NCBI RefSeq assembly: GCF_012912005.1 | Contig: NZ_JABBEA010000001.1 | Span: 868,001 to 932,000 of the forward strand | Length of the DNA: 64,000 bases | Direction: 5' to 3' | Source of the DNA: Paenibacillus sp. SZ31 | GTDB lineage: Bacteria; Bacillota; Bacilli; Paenibacillales; Paenibacillaceae | Shown here: positions 9,294 to 17,767 of the stretch, in pieces | How positions within the stretch are numbered: position 1 is the stretch's first letter | How the letters are laid out: each line of letters begins with the position of its first letter | The notes under the pieces: generated by a model | The model's input: the letters and a program-made list of their open reading frames with translations, nothing else | What the model was told of the DNA's origin: nothing | Database searches by the model: none | Program-made: the position numbers and the translations under genes

Positions 9294-9857
9294 TTATTTT
9301 AATAACTGGATACCGTAAAGTACCCTGGCTTGATCACAATTCAATGGTTCAGTAAAAGGTACTTCCAAGAAGTATTCAAGTTGCCACTGCTGCGTTTTGA
9401 GAGCCTGCTTACTTGTTGGATTGTCCCAGGGCGGATATACACGTATAGCCCGCTTGCCACCTTCGCCTTGATCCGATAGGATATCTCGCTGTAACAATAC
9501 ATGCTTCGGAAATACAAACTGACCAAAGTGGCTGCCTGCGCGCGTACTAATGACATACACATCTGCTGGATCTGCTATGTCATATGGCTGTGTCGATCCA
9601 TCTTCACTCCGCTGCCATAGGGTAACAAACTGTCCAATCTTGGTTGGCGTGGTTTTGGCAACGCGGAATCGAATGGAGAGAGAATTTAAGGTGAACACAT
9701 ATGCCCCATATTCTGCATTTTGTGCTTCTTCATGTGGTTGGGAGCAAACAAAGCCACATTTGTCATAGAGAAGTTCTTTACTGGCAAGCAAGTCGCCATG
9801 AAGAATATCGGAGGTCGTCCAAGCATTCGGACGATTCAAACTATTTTTATTATCCAA
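9294..9857 (-). CDS. mepB: MepB-family protein, 187 aa
   Basis: Matches the MepB family by the C-terminal blocks FVFPKHVLLQRDILSDQGEG, GGKRAIRVYPPWD and QQWQLEYFLEVP. MepB is the third gene of the S. aureus mepRAB locus; its biochemical role is not established. Here it is alone, without a MepA efflux pump or MepR regulator. TTG start at 9857 with AGGAGAG ten bases upstream. Soluble, no signal peptide. The 209 bases between it and the siderophore lipoprotein hold no gene I can support. Confidence 0.85.
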   Translation of the reverse strand: MDNKNSLNRPNAWTTSDILHGDLLASKELLYDKCGFVCSQPHEEAQNAEYGAYVFTLNSLSIRFRVAKTTPTKIGQFVTLWQRSEDGSTQPYDIADPADVYVISTRAGSHFGQFVFPKHVLLQRDILSDQGEGGKRAIRVYPPWDNPTSKQALKTQQWQLEYFLEVPFTEPLNCDQARVLYGIQLLK

Positions 9858-9932
9858 CTTGTGATATCTCTCCTGTCTTGTTTAGTTTAGTCTGAACTGG
9901 AGCATTCACGATAAGGTGAAAACTTTACTATT

Positions 9933-10796
9933 TTAACATCCCTGACATAGTCGTTTCCATTCCTGCCATGCCTTCAAATATTTAGGCAGATCATCAGGAT
10001 GATGCTTGTTACTCAGCCCAATTCGGCAATACAGATGGACCAGAGCTTCCTCTATCAATCTGGATTTATCCATTTTCACCTGTTCCAGAAGTTCGAATGT
10101 AGCAAATAATGTTTCGGTGTTGATATCATCCGGCGAGGAGCTAAAAGCATACAAAAAATCATAGAGGATAGGTCCAACCATTGGAGATGGGTCAATGACA
10201 CCGATGAGTTCATTTTGAGCAAACACAAAATTATGAACACCTGTATCGCCATGCAAAAGAAACTTCTCTTCTTGCTCATGAAACAGGCGGTCCACTATAG
10301 ATTGAACCAGATTATAATCATCTGTCGTTAAAATACTTCCAAGATTCATCTTTGCTTCCTGAACGCTAATCTGATTGAATTCTTTCCAGGTCCTCTGTGG
10401 GAACTCTATTCTGCCCCATGATTCCGTATCTGAAGAACGCACATATGTATTGAATAGCTCTTTCACCAGACGAGATAACCAGTCTCTTTTTTGTCCCCGA
10501 TTGAAATGGGTCGTGCCTTCCATATACGTATAGATAAAATAAGTGTTATCCGAATCAGTCAACAAAACTTCAGGCAGTAACGAAGAATTCTTATACGTGT
10601 CCAAAAACTGCTGGGCGATGTGGATCTGCTCAGGTTCATCCGATTTCAGAATATATTGCTTATTCAGATTCGTACTCAACCGATAAACACGTCCAGCGGT
10701 GGTACCTGACAAACTTTGAATTCCAGATATTTCTTCGTTGATATGATGCATCTTGAATAGGTCATTGATCTCATTTATCGTTGGATTGATTAACAT
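9933..10796 (-). CDS. Aminoglycoside phosphotransferase-family kinase, 287 aa
   Basis: Protein-kinase-like fold of the APH/choline-kinase superfamily. The catalytic loop reads LLHGDTGVHNFVF (HGDxxxxN) and the metal-binding loop GVIDPSPMVGPILYDFLYAF, with aspartate in the DFG-equivalent position. The ATP-binding N-lobe has YILKSDEPEQI. I choose the ATG at 10796 because GAGGAG lies six bases upstream; a longer start adds 12 residues over that site. Substrate unknown: families like this phosphorylate antibiotics, sugars or amino alcohols. The next gene upstream on this strand is a Nudix hydrolase. Confidence 0.82.
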   Translation of the reverse strand: MLINPTINEINDLFKMHHINEEISGIQSLSGTTAGRVYRLSTNLNKQYILKSDEPEQIHIAQQFLDTYKNSSLLPEVLLTDSDNTYFIYTYMEGTTHFNRGQKRDWLSRLVKELFNTYVRSSDTESWGRIEFPQRTWKEFNQISVQEAKMNLGSILTTDDYNLVQSIVDRLFHEQEEKFLLHGDTGVHNFVFAQNELIGVIDPSPMVGPILYDFLYAFSSSPDDINTETLFATFELLEQVKMDKSRLIEEALVHLYCRIGLSNKHHPDDLPKYLKAWQEWKRLCQGC

Positions 10797-10880
10797 GTGG
10801 TTCTCCTCATAATAACTAGGATCTGAATTCATTTGGTAAACATAAGGTGAGTTTAGATTCCAATTGCACAGTCGGTTGGG

Positions 10881-11354
10881 TTATCTTTCAAAATGGGCTC
10901 GTTCTTCTTGGTTGGAGCTAAAAATGTAATCTGGATACTGGTTTGCCACGGGTGGGCGCTGATCCTCAGGGAAAAACTGCAAATCCTTCATCTCTTCATT
11001 ATCGGGCGTGAGTTGACCAGATTTGATCCTGCATTCAAATACGATAGTCAAATATTCAACCTGATGATCATTGCTGTATGTAAACCGTCTTGCTTCACCC
11101 CCGTATACTCCGATAATCTTCTCCGCTTCAACAACTAGACCTGTCTCTTCCAGTGCCTCTCTTACCATCGCTTGCGCCGGTGTCTCACCAAGCTCGATTG
11201 CTCCAGCAATCAGCCCCCAGGTTGATTCATTATGTTTACGGCCGAACAGGATCTCCCCTTGTTCATTTCGGATAATCCCAGCCACACCCGGCATAAAAAT
11301 AAGCTCGTTGCCGATCTTTTCCCTCAGGTTTTTGTAATAGTCTGACATGCCCAT
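10881..11354 (-). CDS. Nudix hydrolase, 157 aa
   Basis: Complete Nudix box GAIELGETPAQAMVREALEETG (GX5EX7REUXEEXGU), so a Mg-dependent hydrolase of nucleoside-diphosphate-linked substrates. N-terminal segment MSDYYKNLREKIG is typical of the small ADP-ribose/NTP pyrophosphatase group in Bacilli. GGAGG lies nine bases before the ATG; the second ATG two codons later is also possible. It ends 84 bases before the phosphotransferase start and could share a transcript. Substrate cannot be read from sequence. Confidence 0.88.
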   Translation of the reverse strand: MGMSDYYKNLREKIGNELIFMPGVAGIIRNEQGEILFGRKHNESTWGLIAGAIELGETPAQAMVREALEETGLVVEAEKIIGVYGGEARRFTYSNDHQVEYLTIVFECRIKSGQLTPDNEEMKDLQFFPEDQRPPVANQYPDYIFSSNQEERAHFER

Positions 11355-11408
11355 ACAAGTCTACCTCCGTTTTCTTCTTATATTTTTTCGTCAATAATAT
11401 GCTTGCTG

Positions 11409-11681
11409 TCAAAATAATAAATAGTAAAACTCTTCCGAAAACCAAAACCATATGATCCCTAGTGTAACCATAATGCTTCCTAGCACTTTTAAGATCACTT
11501 CTATATGTTTAGGGATATCACTGTTAGGAGGGTTATCTTCAAACTCGTGATTCGGTTTTATTTCTCGATATCTTATCAGAACAAATATTTTGTATAGAAA
11601 ATCAGGAAAGAAGTAACATGCAATGCCCGCGACAAATACGGGAGTAGATAAATAACCAAAGGTACTGGTGGTCCATTCCAT
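11409..11681 (-). CDS. Hypothetical two-helix membrane protein, about 90 aa
   Basis: Short protein with one hydrophobic helix near the N-terminus (VFVAGIACYFFPDFLYKIFV), a polar loop and a second helix at the C-terminus (GSIMVTLGIIWFWFS). No family recognised. The first ATG (11696) abuts AGGAGG directly and is unlikely; the ATG at 11681 has AAGGA at good spacing. Sits 12 bases from the stop of the next small gene upstream, so the two are probably cotranscribed. Confidence 0.55.
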   Translation of the reverse strand: MEWTTSTFGYLSTPVFVAGIACYFFPDFLYKIFVLIRYREIKPNHEFEDNPPNSDIPKHIEVILKVLGSIMVTLGIIWFWFSEEFYYLLF

Positions 11682-11708
11682 CTCTATTTCCTTCATCCTC
11701 CTTTTTCC

Positions 11709-11957
11709 TTACTGAATTCCTGCTGTACCAAACGTATTTTCGATGGCCTGTTTATAATTTTCCCAACCAAAATAAAACGGGCCTACCTGTAGGTTCTTGT
11801 CGTTCACTATGAAATCTCTCCAGATCACAATATCATCTTCCCTATCAATCTTTACAGAAATAAATCCACACTCCTCATCTCCACACCAGGGACACACTTC
11901 AGGATCGAACTCATTGTATCTTGAAGCTAATTTGGTTTCTAGGGTGCTAATCTTCAC
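11709..11957 (-). CDS. Hypothetical protein with CxxC motif, 82 aa
   Basis: Small acidic soluble protein. It contains CPWCGDEECG near residue 22, three cysteines that look like a metal-binding knuckle. The remainder is aromatic-rich (FYFGWENYKQAIE), reminiscent of small immunity-type proteins, but I recognise no family. GTG start with GGAGG seven bases upstream. Same strand and adjacent to a small membrane protein gene. Confidence 0.6.
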   Translation of the reverse strand: MKISTLETKLASRYNEFDPEVCPWCGDEECGFISVKIDREDDIVIWRDFIVNDKNLQVGPFYFGWENYKQAIENTFGTAGIQ

Positions 11958-12204
11958 TACATTGCCTCCTATTTTGCCTCTTAAGCTCTCTCATTCTTCC
12001 TCCATGAGAATGTCAACACAGCGATCATTGGTTAATAGTACCATTTTATTAAAATTAAAATAAAGGAAATATCCTTTTTAATTCATTAACGGATCCGTTC
12101 TTGTTAAATGTACATTTAGGACATATTTCGAAAAAGGATCATTTTCACTCAAAAGTCCATTGAATTAATCCGTCCTGCTACTTAAGATAAGCAAAGCACC
12201 TAAA

Positions 12205-12219
12205 TGAGAATAGATATCA
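12205..12219 (+). promoter_or_regulatory. Probable Fur box before siderophore-binding lipoprotein gene
   Basis: TGAGAATAGATATCA matches 11 of 14 defined positions of the 7-1-7 Fur consensus. It ends 20 bases before the start codon and just before the ribosome site, a normal position for repression. Weaker than the other three Fur boxes in the window. Confidence 0.5.
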
Positions 12220-12239
12220 GTAGAAGGAGTGGCAGATGA

Positions 12240-13247
12240 ATGACATTTACTAAAAAAGGCTTTTCTATAATTAGCATGATCTTTGTGCTTATCTTCGTAC
12301 TTACTGCATGCGGCGGGGGAACTGTGAAGGAGGAGGCTGGAGCGGTACAAACAGAACAAGCACCGGCATCATCTGAAAATACATCTACAGGACCGCGTAC
12401 TGTGGAGCATATTCTTGGAAAAATTGAAGTGCCTGCCGAGCCTCAGCGCGTTCTTGGATTATTCGTTGAAGACGAGATGAGTGCACTTGGTGTTAAACCA
12501 ATTATGCAGTACTCAAGCGGGACCTATTACCAGACCTATCTTGAGGATTATTTAAAAGATGTACCGAAGTTCGACACAGCTGCATTTAACTTTGAAGCAA
12601 TCATGGCGGCACAGCCAGATCTCATTATTCTGGGCTTCCAAGGTTGGGCAGATGGCGGCACGTATGAGAAATTGTCTAAAATCGCTCCCACCTATGTTTT
12701 TACAGGCAGCGAAATTCAGTACCCGCAAAACTGGAAAAAGAACCTGCTTACTGTAGCTGATCTACTCGGAAAGACAGAACAAGCACAAGACGTAATCAAG
12801 AAGCGCGAAGCAGAAACCAAGCTTGCCAAAGAGCAATTGCAGGTCGCCGCTAAAGGCAAAACAGCCGCTATGATTCGCATTCATGTCAGTAAAGAAATGC
12901 GATTATATGGAGGTCCCGGAGGTCAGGTAGGCACAGCATTATATGGCGACTTTGGTTTGGAGCCTGCCCCGATTGTACGCAAGTTGGCATGGGGAGAGGA
13001 TATGGATATCCAAGCCATCTCGATGGAAACTATTCCACAGATCGATGCAGACTATATTTTCCTCGCTGTAGATGAAGGACGCGAAGAACAGGCTACAGAG
13101 CTTAAAGAAAGCAAGTTATGGAAGACGATCCCTGCGGTTAAACAAGGGCATGTCTATGAAGTCCGTGGTGATGTATGGATCACGAATGGTCCACTCGCTT
13201 ATGAGAAAAAAATGCAAGATGTCATGAAGGCGATCATTCCTGACTAA
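12240..13247 (+). CDS. Siderophore-binding ABC lipoprotein, 335 aa
   Basis: Extracellular iron-siderophore receptor tethered by lipid. Lipobox VLTACG with C24, then a short Glu/Ser-rich linker and a TroA/FepB-type two-lobe domain (RVLGLFVEDEMSALGVKP, AIMAAQPDLIILGF, and MRLYGGPGGQVGTALYGDFG, a segment typical of the FhuD/FeuA group). AGAAGGAG lies ten bases before the ATG. No permease is adjacent, so it must dock on permeases elsewhere, perhaps the pair at 6-8 kb. It is followed by a strong terminator and then by a Btr-like regulator carrying a related binding domain, which probably controls it. Confidence 0.9.
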   Translation: MTFTKKGFSIISMIFVLIFVLTACGGGTVKEEAGAVQTEQAPASSENTSTGPRTVEHILGKIEVPAEPQRVLGLFVEDEMSALGVKPIMQYSSGTYYQTYLEDYLKDVPKFDTAAFNFEAIMAAQPDLIILGFQGWADGGTYEKLSKIAPTYVFTGSEIQYPQNWKKNLLTVADLLGKTEQAQDVIKKREAETKLAKEQLQVAAKGKTAAMIRIHVSKEMRLYGGPGGQVGTALYGDFGLEPAPIVRKLAWGEDMDIQAISMETIPQIDADYIFLAVDEGREEQATELKESKLWKTIPAVKQGHVYEVRGDVWITNGPLAYEKKMQDVMKAIIPD

Positions 13248-13255
13248 TATCAATC

Positions 13256-13310
13256 ACAAAGAAGAAGCTAGTTCACCTCATGGTTGACTAGCTTCTTCTT
13301 TGTCATTTAA
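13256..13310 (+). terminator. Strong Rho-independent terminator
   Basis: A perfect 17-base stem, with arms at 13256-13272 and 13287-13303, and a 14-base loop. A T-rich tail follows only weakly on the plus strand. It isolates the lipoprotein gene from the downstream regulator. Confidence 0.75.
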
Positions 13311-13315
13311 TATAA

Positions 13316-13330
13316 TGATAATAATTCTCA
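13316..13330 (+). promoter_or_regulatory. Fur box before the Btr-like regulator
   Basis: TGATAATAATTCTCA matches the 7-1-7 Fur consensus at 13 of 14 defined positions. It lies 27 bases before the regulator start codon, so the regulator itself should be iron-repressed. Confidence 0.78.
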
Positions 13331-13357
13331 TTGTATGCAGGAGGAATCTGTGACTTC

Positions 13358-14977
13358 ATGAACAAAAGCACCGCGAATAGGAACTCCCCCCACCCTCCTA
13401 CTGCCTTTCATTCATATTTCTTTAGGTTTGTTGATATTGAATCCGTAACAATTAACACTACGCATCAGCTACTTCCCGACGTTAGTCTGAGTTACAGGCT
13501 GATTGTTGTATCTGAAGGCTCAGGCAGCATACATATAGACGACAGTTGTTACCCTGCTATCACTGGCAATTGTTATGCGGTCTCTCCTGGCGCTAAGCTC
13601 GTCATCACTTCAGCTGTTGAAGAAAAGGAGAACTTGCATTATTTTAGCGTGACCTTTGACATCATTTCTGCTCAGTCTGACGACGGCATGCGGCATCCTT
13701 TCGCGAATAACAAAATTACCATCGATCCTTTTGTTCGTACACTTGCAGTGCTACGCAAGCTAATTGCCCTGAAGCATCCTGAGAGCGAAGAAGAACATCT
13801 AAGCTATCATTTCCGTTTCCAGAAATGGATGCATACATTACTTAAGCAAAATATAATTAAATCCGAAACCGTGACATCTTTGCAAGCGTTGGAACAAAGT
13901 GTTTTATTTTTGAAAGACCATTTCAATGAAGAAATTAGTACAAAACAATTGGCTGAACAGGCCGGGATTGGTGTCAAGCAATTTATTCATTTGTTCAAAC
14001 AAATCACTGGCGTAACGCCTCATGAATATATATCAACGCTCCGTATACGCAAGGCAAAGGAACTGCTGATCGTTTCCAGACAACCGCTTGCTGAAATTGC
14101 AGAGCAGGTCGGCTATCTGGACAGTTATTATTTTAACCGTCGCTTTAAGCAGATCACAGGCGTCCCGCCGCGAGTATATGTGAACACGAAACAGTACAAA
14201 ATCATGTCGATGAGTTATGTATGTGCGTTGCTGGCACTTGGCATCAAACCGATTGGCGCACCTGCCTATCATTTGGGTTATTATGCTGGGCGTTTAGGAC
14301 AGAACATTACGAACATTGGAGACAAATCGTTCTTTTATTATGACAGAATGAAAGCTCTGAAACCGGACCTTATTATCAGTTGTGACACGATAGACCAAGA
14401 AACACAACAACAACTGGAGCATATCGCTCCCATAGTGACGATCCCTTGGATGGATCTCCACGCCACGGAACATTTACAAGCCATTGGTGATGTATTTGGG
14501 ATGGAGAAACAAGCAAAGAGCTGGATTGACGATTACGAATTGAAGCGCGCGGTGGCGCATCAGCGAATCAAGAGTTATGTAAGTAAGGATGAGACCGTTG
14601 GCCTGCTCGTGATTGAAGGGTCAGAAATATATGTGCTGGGAGACCGGAATGCGGGCGAGATCATGTACCGTTCCTTCGGATTGCAGCCACCGCCACTTAT
14701 TCAACATTTGCTTGTAGAACACCCTAACCAGTATGGTAGAAAAGTAGAAGTGGAACAGCTCTGGCAATATGAAGCAGACCGGTTATTTGTCATTGTATAT
14801 GGGGCCGAAGCTGCCCTAACCTATAAGCAACTGCAGCACAACCCTGTGTGGAGGCAGTTGTCCGCTGTCCGTCAAGGTAAAGTACAAACCATGGATTCGG
14901 AAAAATGGATCTATTATGATGTTCTATCATTATCGGGACAATTGGATGACGGGATTAATATACTCGCGAAACGATGA
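13358..14977 (+). CDS. AraC-family regulator fused to siderophore-binding domain (Btr-like), 539 aa
   Basis: Cytoplasmic transcription activator that should sense siderophore directly. Order: an AraC-type cupin-like N-terminal region (about 1-185), two helix-turn-helix motifs (about 190-285; KQLAEQAGIGVKQFIHLFKQ and IAEQVGYLDSYYFNRRFKQI), then a TroA/FepB-like binding domain (about 295-539; MSYVCALLALGIKPIGAP, KALKPDLIISCDTI). B. subtilis Btr (YbbB) has this architecture and activates feuABC when ferric bacillibactin binds. The ATG at 13358 is used, with AGGAGG 13 bases upstream, a little far. Likely target is the adjacent binding-lipoprotein gene, by inference from position. Confidence 0.9.
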   Translation: MNKSTANRNSPHPPTAFHSYFFRFVDIESVTINTTHQLLPDVSLSYRLIVVSEGSGSIHIDDSCYPAITGNCYAVSPGAKLVITSAVEEKENLHYFSVTFDIISAQSDDGMRHPFANNKITIDPFVRTLAVLRKLIALKHPESEEEHLSYHFRFQKWMHTLLKQNIIKSETVTSLQALEQSVLFLKDHFNEEISTKQLAEQAGIGVKQFIHLFKQITGVTPHEYISTLRIRKAKELLIVSRQPLAEIAEQVGYLDSYYFNRRFKQITGVPPRVYVNTKQYKIMSMSYVCALLALGIKPIGAPAYHLGYYAGRLGQNITNIGDKSFFYYDRMKALKPDLIISCDTIDQETQQQLEHIAPIVTIPWMDLHATEHLQAIGDVFGMEKQAKSWIDDYELKRAVAHQRIKSYVSKDETVGLLVIEGSEIYVLGDRNAGEIMYRSFGLQPPPLIQHLLVEHPNQYGRKVEVEQLWQYEADRLFVIVYGAEAALTYKQLQHNPVWRQLSAVRQGKVQTMDSEKWIYYDVLSLSGQLDDGINILAKR

Positions 14978-15123
14978 TACATGTTCTTCACGTTTCAAAC
15001 CGTTGCAAGATACACCGGATTGTATACTTACCTTTCTCATCAGAGTCGTCACTTTTTTTGGTAGAGTTCGTGGTGCGCACTTATTTCACCCAATTGACGA
15101 CTCTTGCTTAGCATCACTGCACC

Positions 15124-15987
15124 TTACTCCTCTTCTACAAGAATGTCAGCACAGCGCACAATCAATTCAGGCATATTTTCTCCACCAAATAGAACATGAA
15201 GCTCATATCCGTTATCGATCCGATACAGCTCTTGATACAGCCAGTAACTGCCTACAATCTCACCGTCTTGCTTGATGATTTCGGGTGCAACCAGCGTAAG
15301 TTTATTTATATCGGTGAAACCCCCACGGGTGTCAAAACGAATAACCACTTCATCCCCTGTCAGTAGTTCTGTCACTGTACAATCATGATATTGAACCCGG
15401 CCATGTATTTCATCGGGGACCTCCTGTGCCATCATTGTTTCCCTGTATTGGGTTGATACGCGTTCCATCTCTCTCCTATTTTCTGCACTCTGTTTCTTTA
15501 ACTGTAGCATTACTTCTCTCGTGCAATAACCCAACGTAAATACACGGATATCCGCAATTTGTTCAACGATTTCCTGTGGCAAATTCTCCGCCTTGTATTG
15601 AAAATTCCACTCCATCGATTCTTTGTACTCTTCCTTACATTTTTTCTCATCAAAAGGAGGGCGCACATCATATTCTGCAATGTGTTTCTCGATATGCGCT
15701 CGTTCTTCCGGCGGCATGTGAAAAACCATTTGATCCTCTTCTGTCACTTCTTCTCCGCTAAAGATTTTCTCTACACGAGTCATGACCTGACCATCATGCT
15801 CCAGCATGAAACGAGGGTCCAGATCATACATTCCGCGTTCCTCTTTCACATGCGCTTTTTCCTTTTTTTTATACAGCCTTAAAAATAGATTTTCATCGAA
15901 CTCGTAAGCTCCGTTATGTACTCTTAAACCAAAATGAAGATGTGTCTGCTGACACAGCTCATACCATTCTTTCGTTAGATATTTCAT
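15124..15987 (-). CDS. DUF4085-like hypothetical protein, 287 aa
   Basis: The N-terminus MKYLTKEWYELCQQT, the central block EIVEQIADIRVFTLGYCTREV and the C-terminal ...YHDCTVTELLTGDEVVIRFD, GGFTDINKLTL and YELHVLF blocks fit the DUF4085 family of Bacilli. Function unknown. Soluble and charged. Start taken at the second ATG (15987), which has AGGAG eight bases upstream; the first ATG (15993) abuts it. The 146 bases after the Btr-like gene contain only a long-loop inverted repeat (15042-15051 with 15095-15104). Confidence 0.72.
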   Translation of the reverse strand: MKYLTKEWYELCQQTHLHFGLRVHNGAYEFDENLFLRLYKKKEKAHVKEERGMYDLDPRFMLEHDGQVMTRVEKIFSGEEVTEEDQMVFHMPPEERAHIEKHIAEYDVRPPFDEKKCKEEYKESMEWNFQYKAENLPQEIVEQIADIRVFTLGYCTREVMLQLKKQSAENRREMERVSTQYRETMMAQEVPDEIHGRVQYHDCTVTELLTGDEVVIRFDTRGGFTDINKLTLVAPEIIKQDGEIVGSYWLYQELYRIDNGYELHVLFGGENMPELIVRCADILVEEE

Positions 15988-16170
15988 ATGCATCTCTCCT
16001 GCTGATTTTAGAATCTACTTCAATAAGCGTGTCAGCGATAACAGATCTCGTAAAGCCTAACACCTCGACCACTTCAGATCGATCTCGTTAGAAATTGCTC
16101 TATTGTTTGCATCGCTACGCCTCCAAAATCCTCAGCCTCAACGATTCCTTATATTCACAAACGCACTGTT

Positions 16171-16617
16171 CTACGCCAAGGTTTGAAAAAATTTGTGTTT
16201 GATTTCTTTGTCGTTTCGCCCCACCCATTCATGCACAGCTTCTACGCCTGCGGACTTCTGACCTCGTCGAAAATAAAAACATAGCTCCATCGGCACTAAC
16301 CGTTTACCATAGAGTTTGATGCCAATCCGTCTGTAATTCATATAAATACACTCAATCTGAGATGCATCATATCTCTGATGTTTCATAGAAATCACATGAT
16401 CACTTTCTAGCGTAATACTGGGTTTAGTGAAAAACAAACGCCAGATCAGAAAAATGATATAACCCAGAATAAAGGTCAATATAACGATCAGGGAGTACTT
16501 CGAAATACCATTTTTATCGTAAATACCATCCCTGAAAAGTATAGCTTCAATGACCAACATACATAGTAGGCTCAACCATGCTCTTGGATAGATCGTCTTG
16601 TATGTGATGAGTTCCAC
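16171..16617 (-). CDS. Hypothetical membrane protein, 148 aa
   Basis: Two N-terminal helices (WLSLLCMLVIEAILF and SLIVILTFILGYIIFLIW) followed by a cytoplasmic-looking beta-rich half (SITLESDHVISMKHQRY...) resembling PH-like tails of small membrane proteins; no family recognised. GTG start at 16617 abuts an AGGAG, so the true start may differ. Three bases separate it from the stop of the upstream Nudix gene, so the two form an operon. The 177 bases between it and the DUF4085 gene hold nothing I can identify. Confidence 0.6.
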   Translation of the reverse strand: MELITYKTIYPRAWLSLLCMLVIEAILFRDGIYDKNGISKYSLIVILTFILGYIIFLIWRLFFTKPSITLESDHVISMKHQRYDASQIECIYMNYRRIGIKLYGKRLVPMELCFYFRRGQKSAGVEAVHEWVGRNDKEIKHKFFQTLA

Positions 16618-16620
16618 CTC

Positions 16621-17115
16621 CTAATCATTCTCTCCATTAATCCGAAGCCACTCGGAAGGGGCTTTTCTGGCAAAATGCTTTTCAACAAAATCCAAAATGT
16701 TATCAATTCCGGGCAATGCCGCGTTTTCTTTGGCTTCGTCAAACGTCATCCATTGGTACTCCGTATGTTCATGATTTAACCGGACAGGCTGGCTTTCATC
16801 CACGTATCCTACGAATACGGGAGCGGTATAGATATACTCCCCCATGGGTGAATAATATTGTTCGAATTGATTGGCAGAATACAACCGGACTTCCGTAATG
16901 CCGGTTTCCTCGTGAACTTCTCTGAGTGCAGCTTCCCATGCCTTCTCACCCTGCTCTATACCGCCGCCAACATAACACCACTCATTATGCAACATACGAC
17001 CAGCCCGCTTCAGCATCAGTACACGGTATTGATCGAGGCTCTTCTTCAACAGAACTACAGCAACACCTTCACAACGAATGGGAACTGCCTGTTTCACGTG
17101 CTCTGTACCATCCAC
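16621..17115 (-). CDS. Nudix hydrolase, 164 aa
   Basis: Nudix box intact: GGGIEQGEKAWEAALREVHEETG, with the catalytic REVHEE helix. The opening (AVVLLKKSLDQYRVLMLKRA) and the phrase ITEVRLYSANQFEQYYSP recall the dATP/dihydroneopterin-triphosphate pyrophosphatase (NudB) group, but substrate is uncertain. GTG start, with AGAGGGG nine bases upstream. In an operon with the small membrane protein that follows, and just downstream of an HxlR regulator gene on the same strand. Confidence 0.86.
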   Translation of the reverse strand: MDGTEHVKQAVPIRCEGVAVVLLKKSLDQYRVLMLKRAGRMLHNEWCYVGGGIEQGEKAWEAALREVHEETGITEVRLYSANQFEQYYSPMGEYIYTAPVFVGYVDESQPVRLNHEHTEYQWMTFDEAKENAALPGIDNILDFVEKHFARKAPSEWLRINGEND

Positions 17116-17133
17116 CTTCTCGTGCCCCTCTCT

Positions 17134-17520
17134 TCAACTTTCCTGAGAATCGAAATCCTCCAATACTTTAAACTTATCCCCGTGGATTTTGTCCAGATGC
17201 TCTTCTCCCCAATAACATAAATGGTCCAGCGCAGGCTTGAGTCCCCAACCGTAGTCCGTTAACTCATATTCCACTTTGGGAGGAACCTCCGAATATACCT
17301 TTCGCTGCACAATCTCGTCCTTTTCCAGACCTCTGAGCTGTGTTGTCAGCATTTTCTGCGTAATGTCCGGTATCAATCTTCGAATCTCCGACGTACGTTT
17401 CCGACCTGTCATCAAGTGGTAAATAATCAAAGGCTTCCATTTTCCACCCATCACTTCCAAGGCCGCTTCCACCCCAACTTTATATTTCTTTGGAGTGCTT
17501 GTTTCTCCGTGTTCCGTCAT
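17134..17520 (-). CDS. HxlR-family transcriptional regulator, 128 aa
   Basis: Winged-helix regulator of the HxlR (DUF24) group: VEAALEVMGGKWKPLIIYHL opening, RRLIPDITQKMLTTQLRGLE recognition region and the wing VYSEVPPKVEYELTDYG. These dimeric regulators usually sense quinones, aldehydes or oxidants through a conserved N-terminal cysteine; no such cysteine precedes the helix here (the only cysteine is near the C-terminus), so the sensing mechanism may differ. GGAGGGG precedes the ATG. Divergent from a quinone-reductase-like gene across an intergenic inverted repeat, the usual regulator-target arrangement (compare YodB/AzoR and HypR/HypO). Confidence 0.9.
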   Translation of the reverse strand: MTEHGETSTPKKYKVGVEAALEVMGGKWKPLIIYHLMTGRKRTSEIRRLIPDITQKMLTTQLRGLEKDEIVQRKVYSEVPPKVEYELTDYGWGLKPALDHLCYWGEEHLDKIHGDKFKVLEDFDSQES

Positions 17521-17624
17521 TTTTGAACCCCTCCATAATCAGGCTGTATCCTAAGTGAAAATATACACTTTTTGCTGTTCTTCTTTATATTATTTAAGCT
17601 CAGTTCGAGGCAGTAATTCAGGGT

Positions 17625-17672
17625 ACTTTGATGTTCCTATGGCACTTCATTCTTCCTATAGAACATCAAAGT
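17625..17672. promoter_or_regulatory. Intergenic inverted repeat, candidate HxlR operator
   Basis: ACTTTGATGTTC (17625-17636) and GAACATCAAAGT (17661-17672) form a perfect 12-base inverted repeat with 24 bases between. It lies between the divergent HxlR regulator and oxidoreductase genes. Its symmetry and location fit an operator shared by both promoters; binding is inference. Confidence 0.55.
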
Positions 17673-17767
17673 GCGTACTTCCAGATGTTTTCATACCTGT
17701 TTATAATAGCATCAGCCATTGATTTATGGCTACAAGACCGCAATCCAGAAAGGTAGTGAAAGATAAG

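Noticed and set aside
15042..15104. Terminator after the Btr-like gene
   Set aside because: The ten-base arms are real but the loop is 43 bases and no T tract follows.
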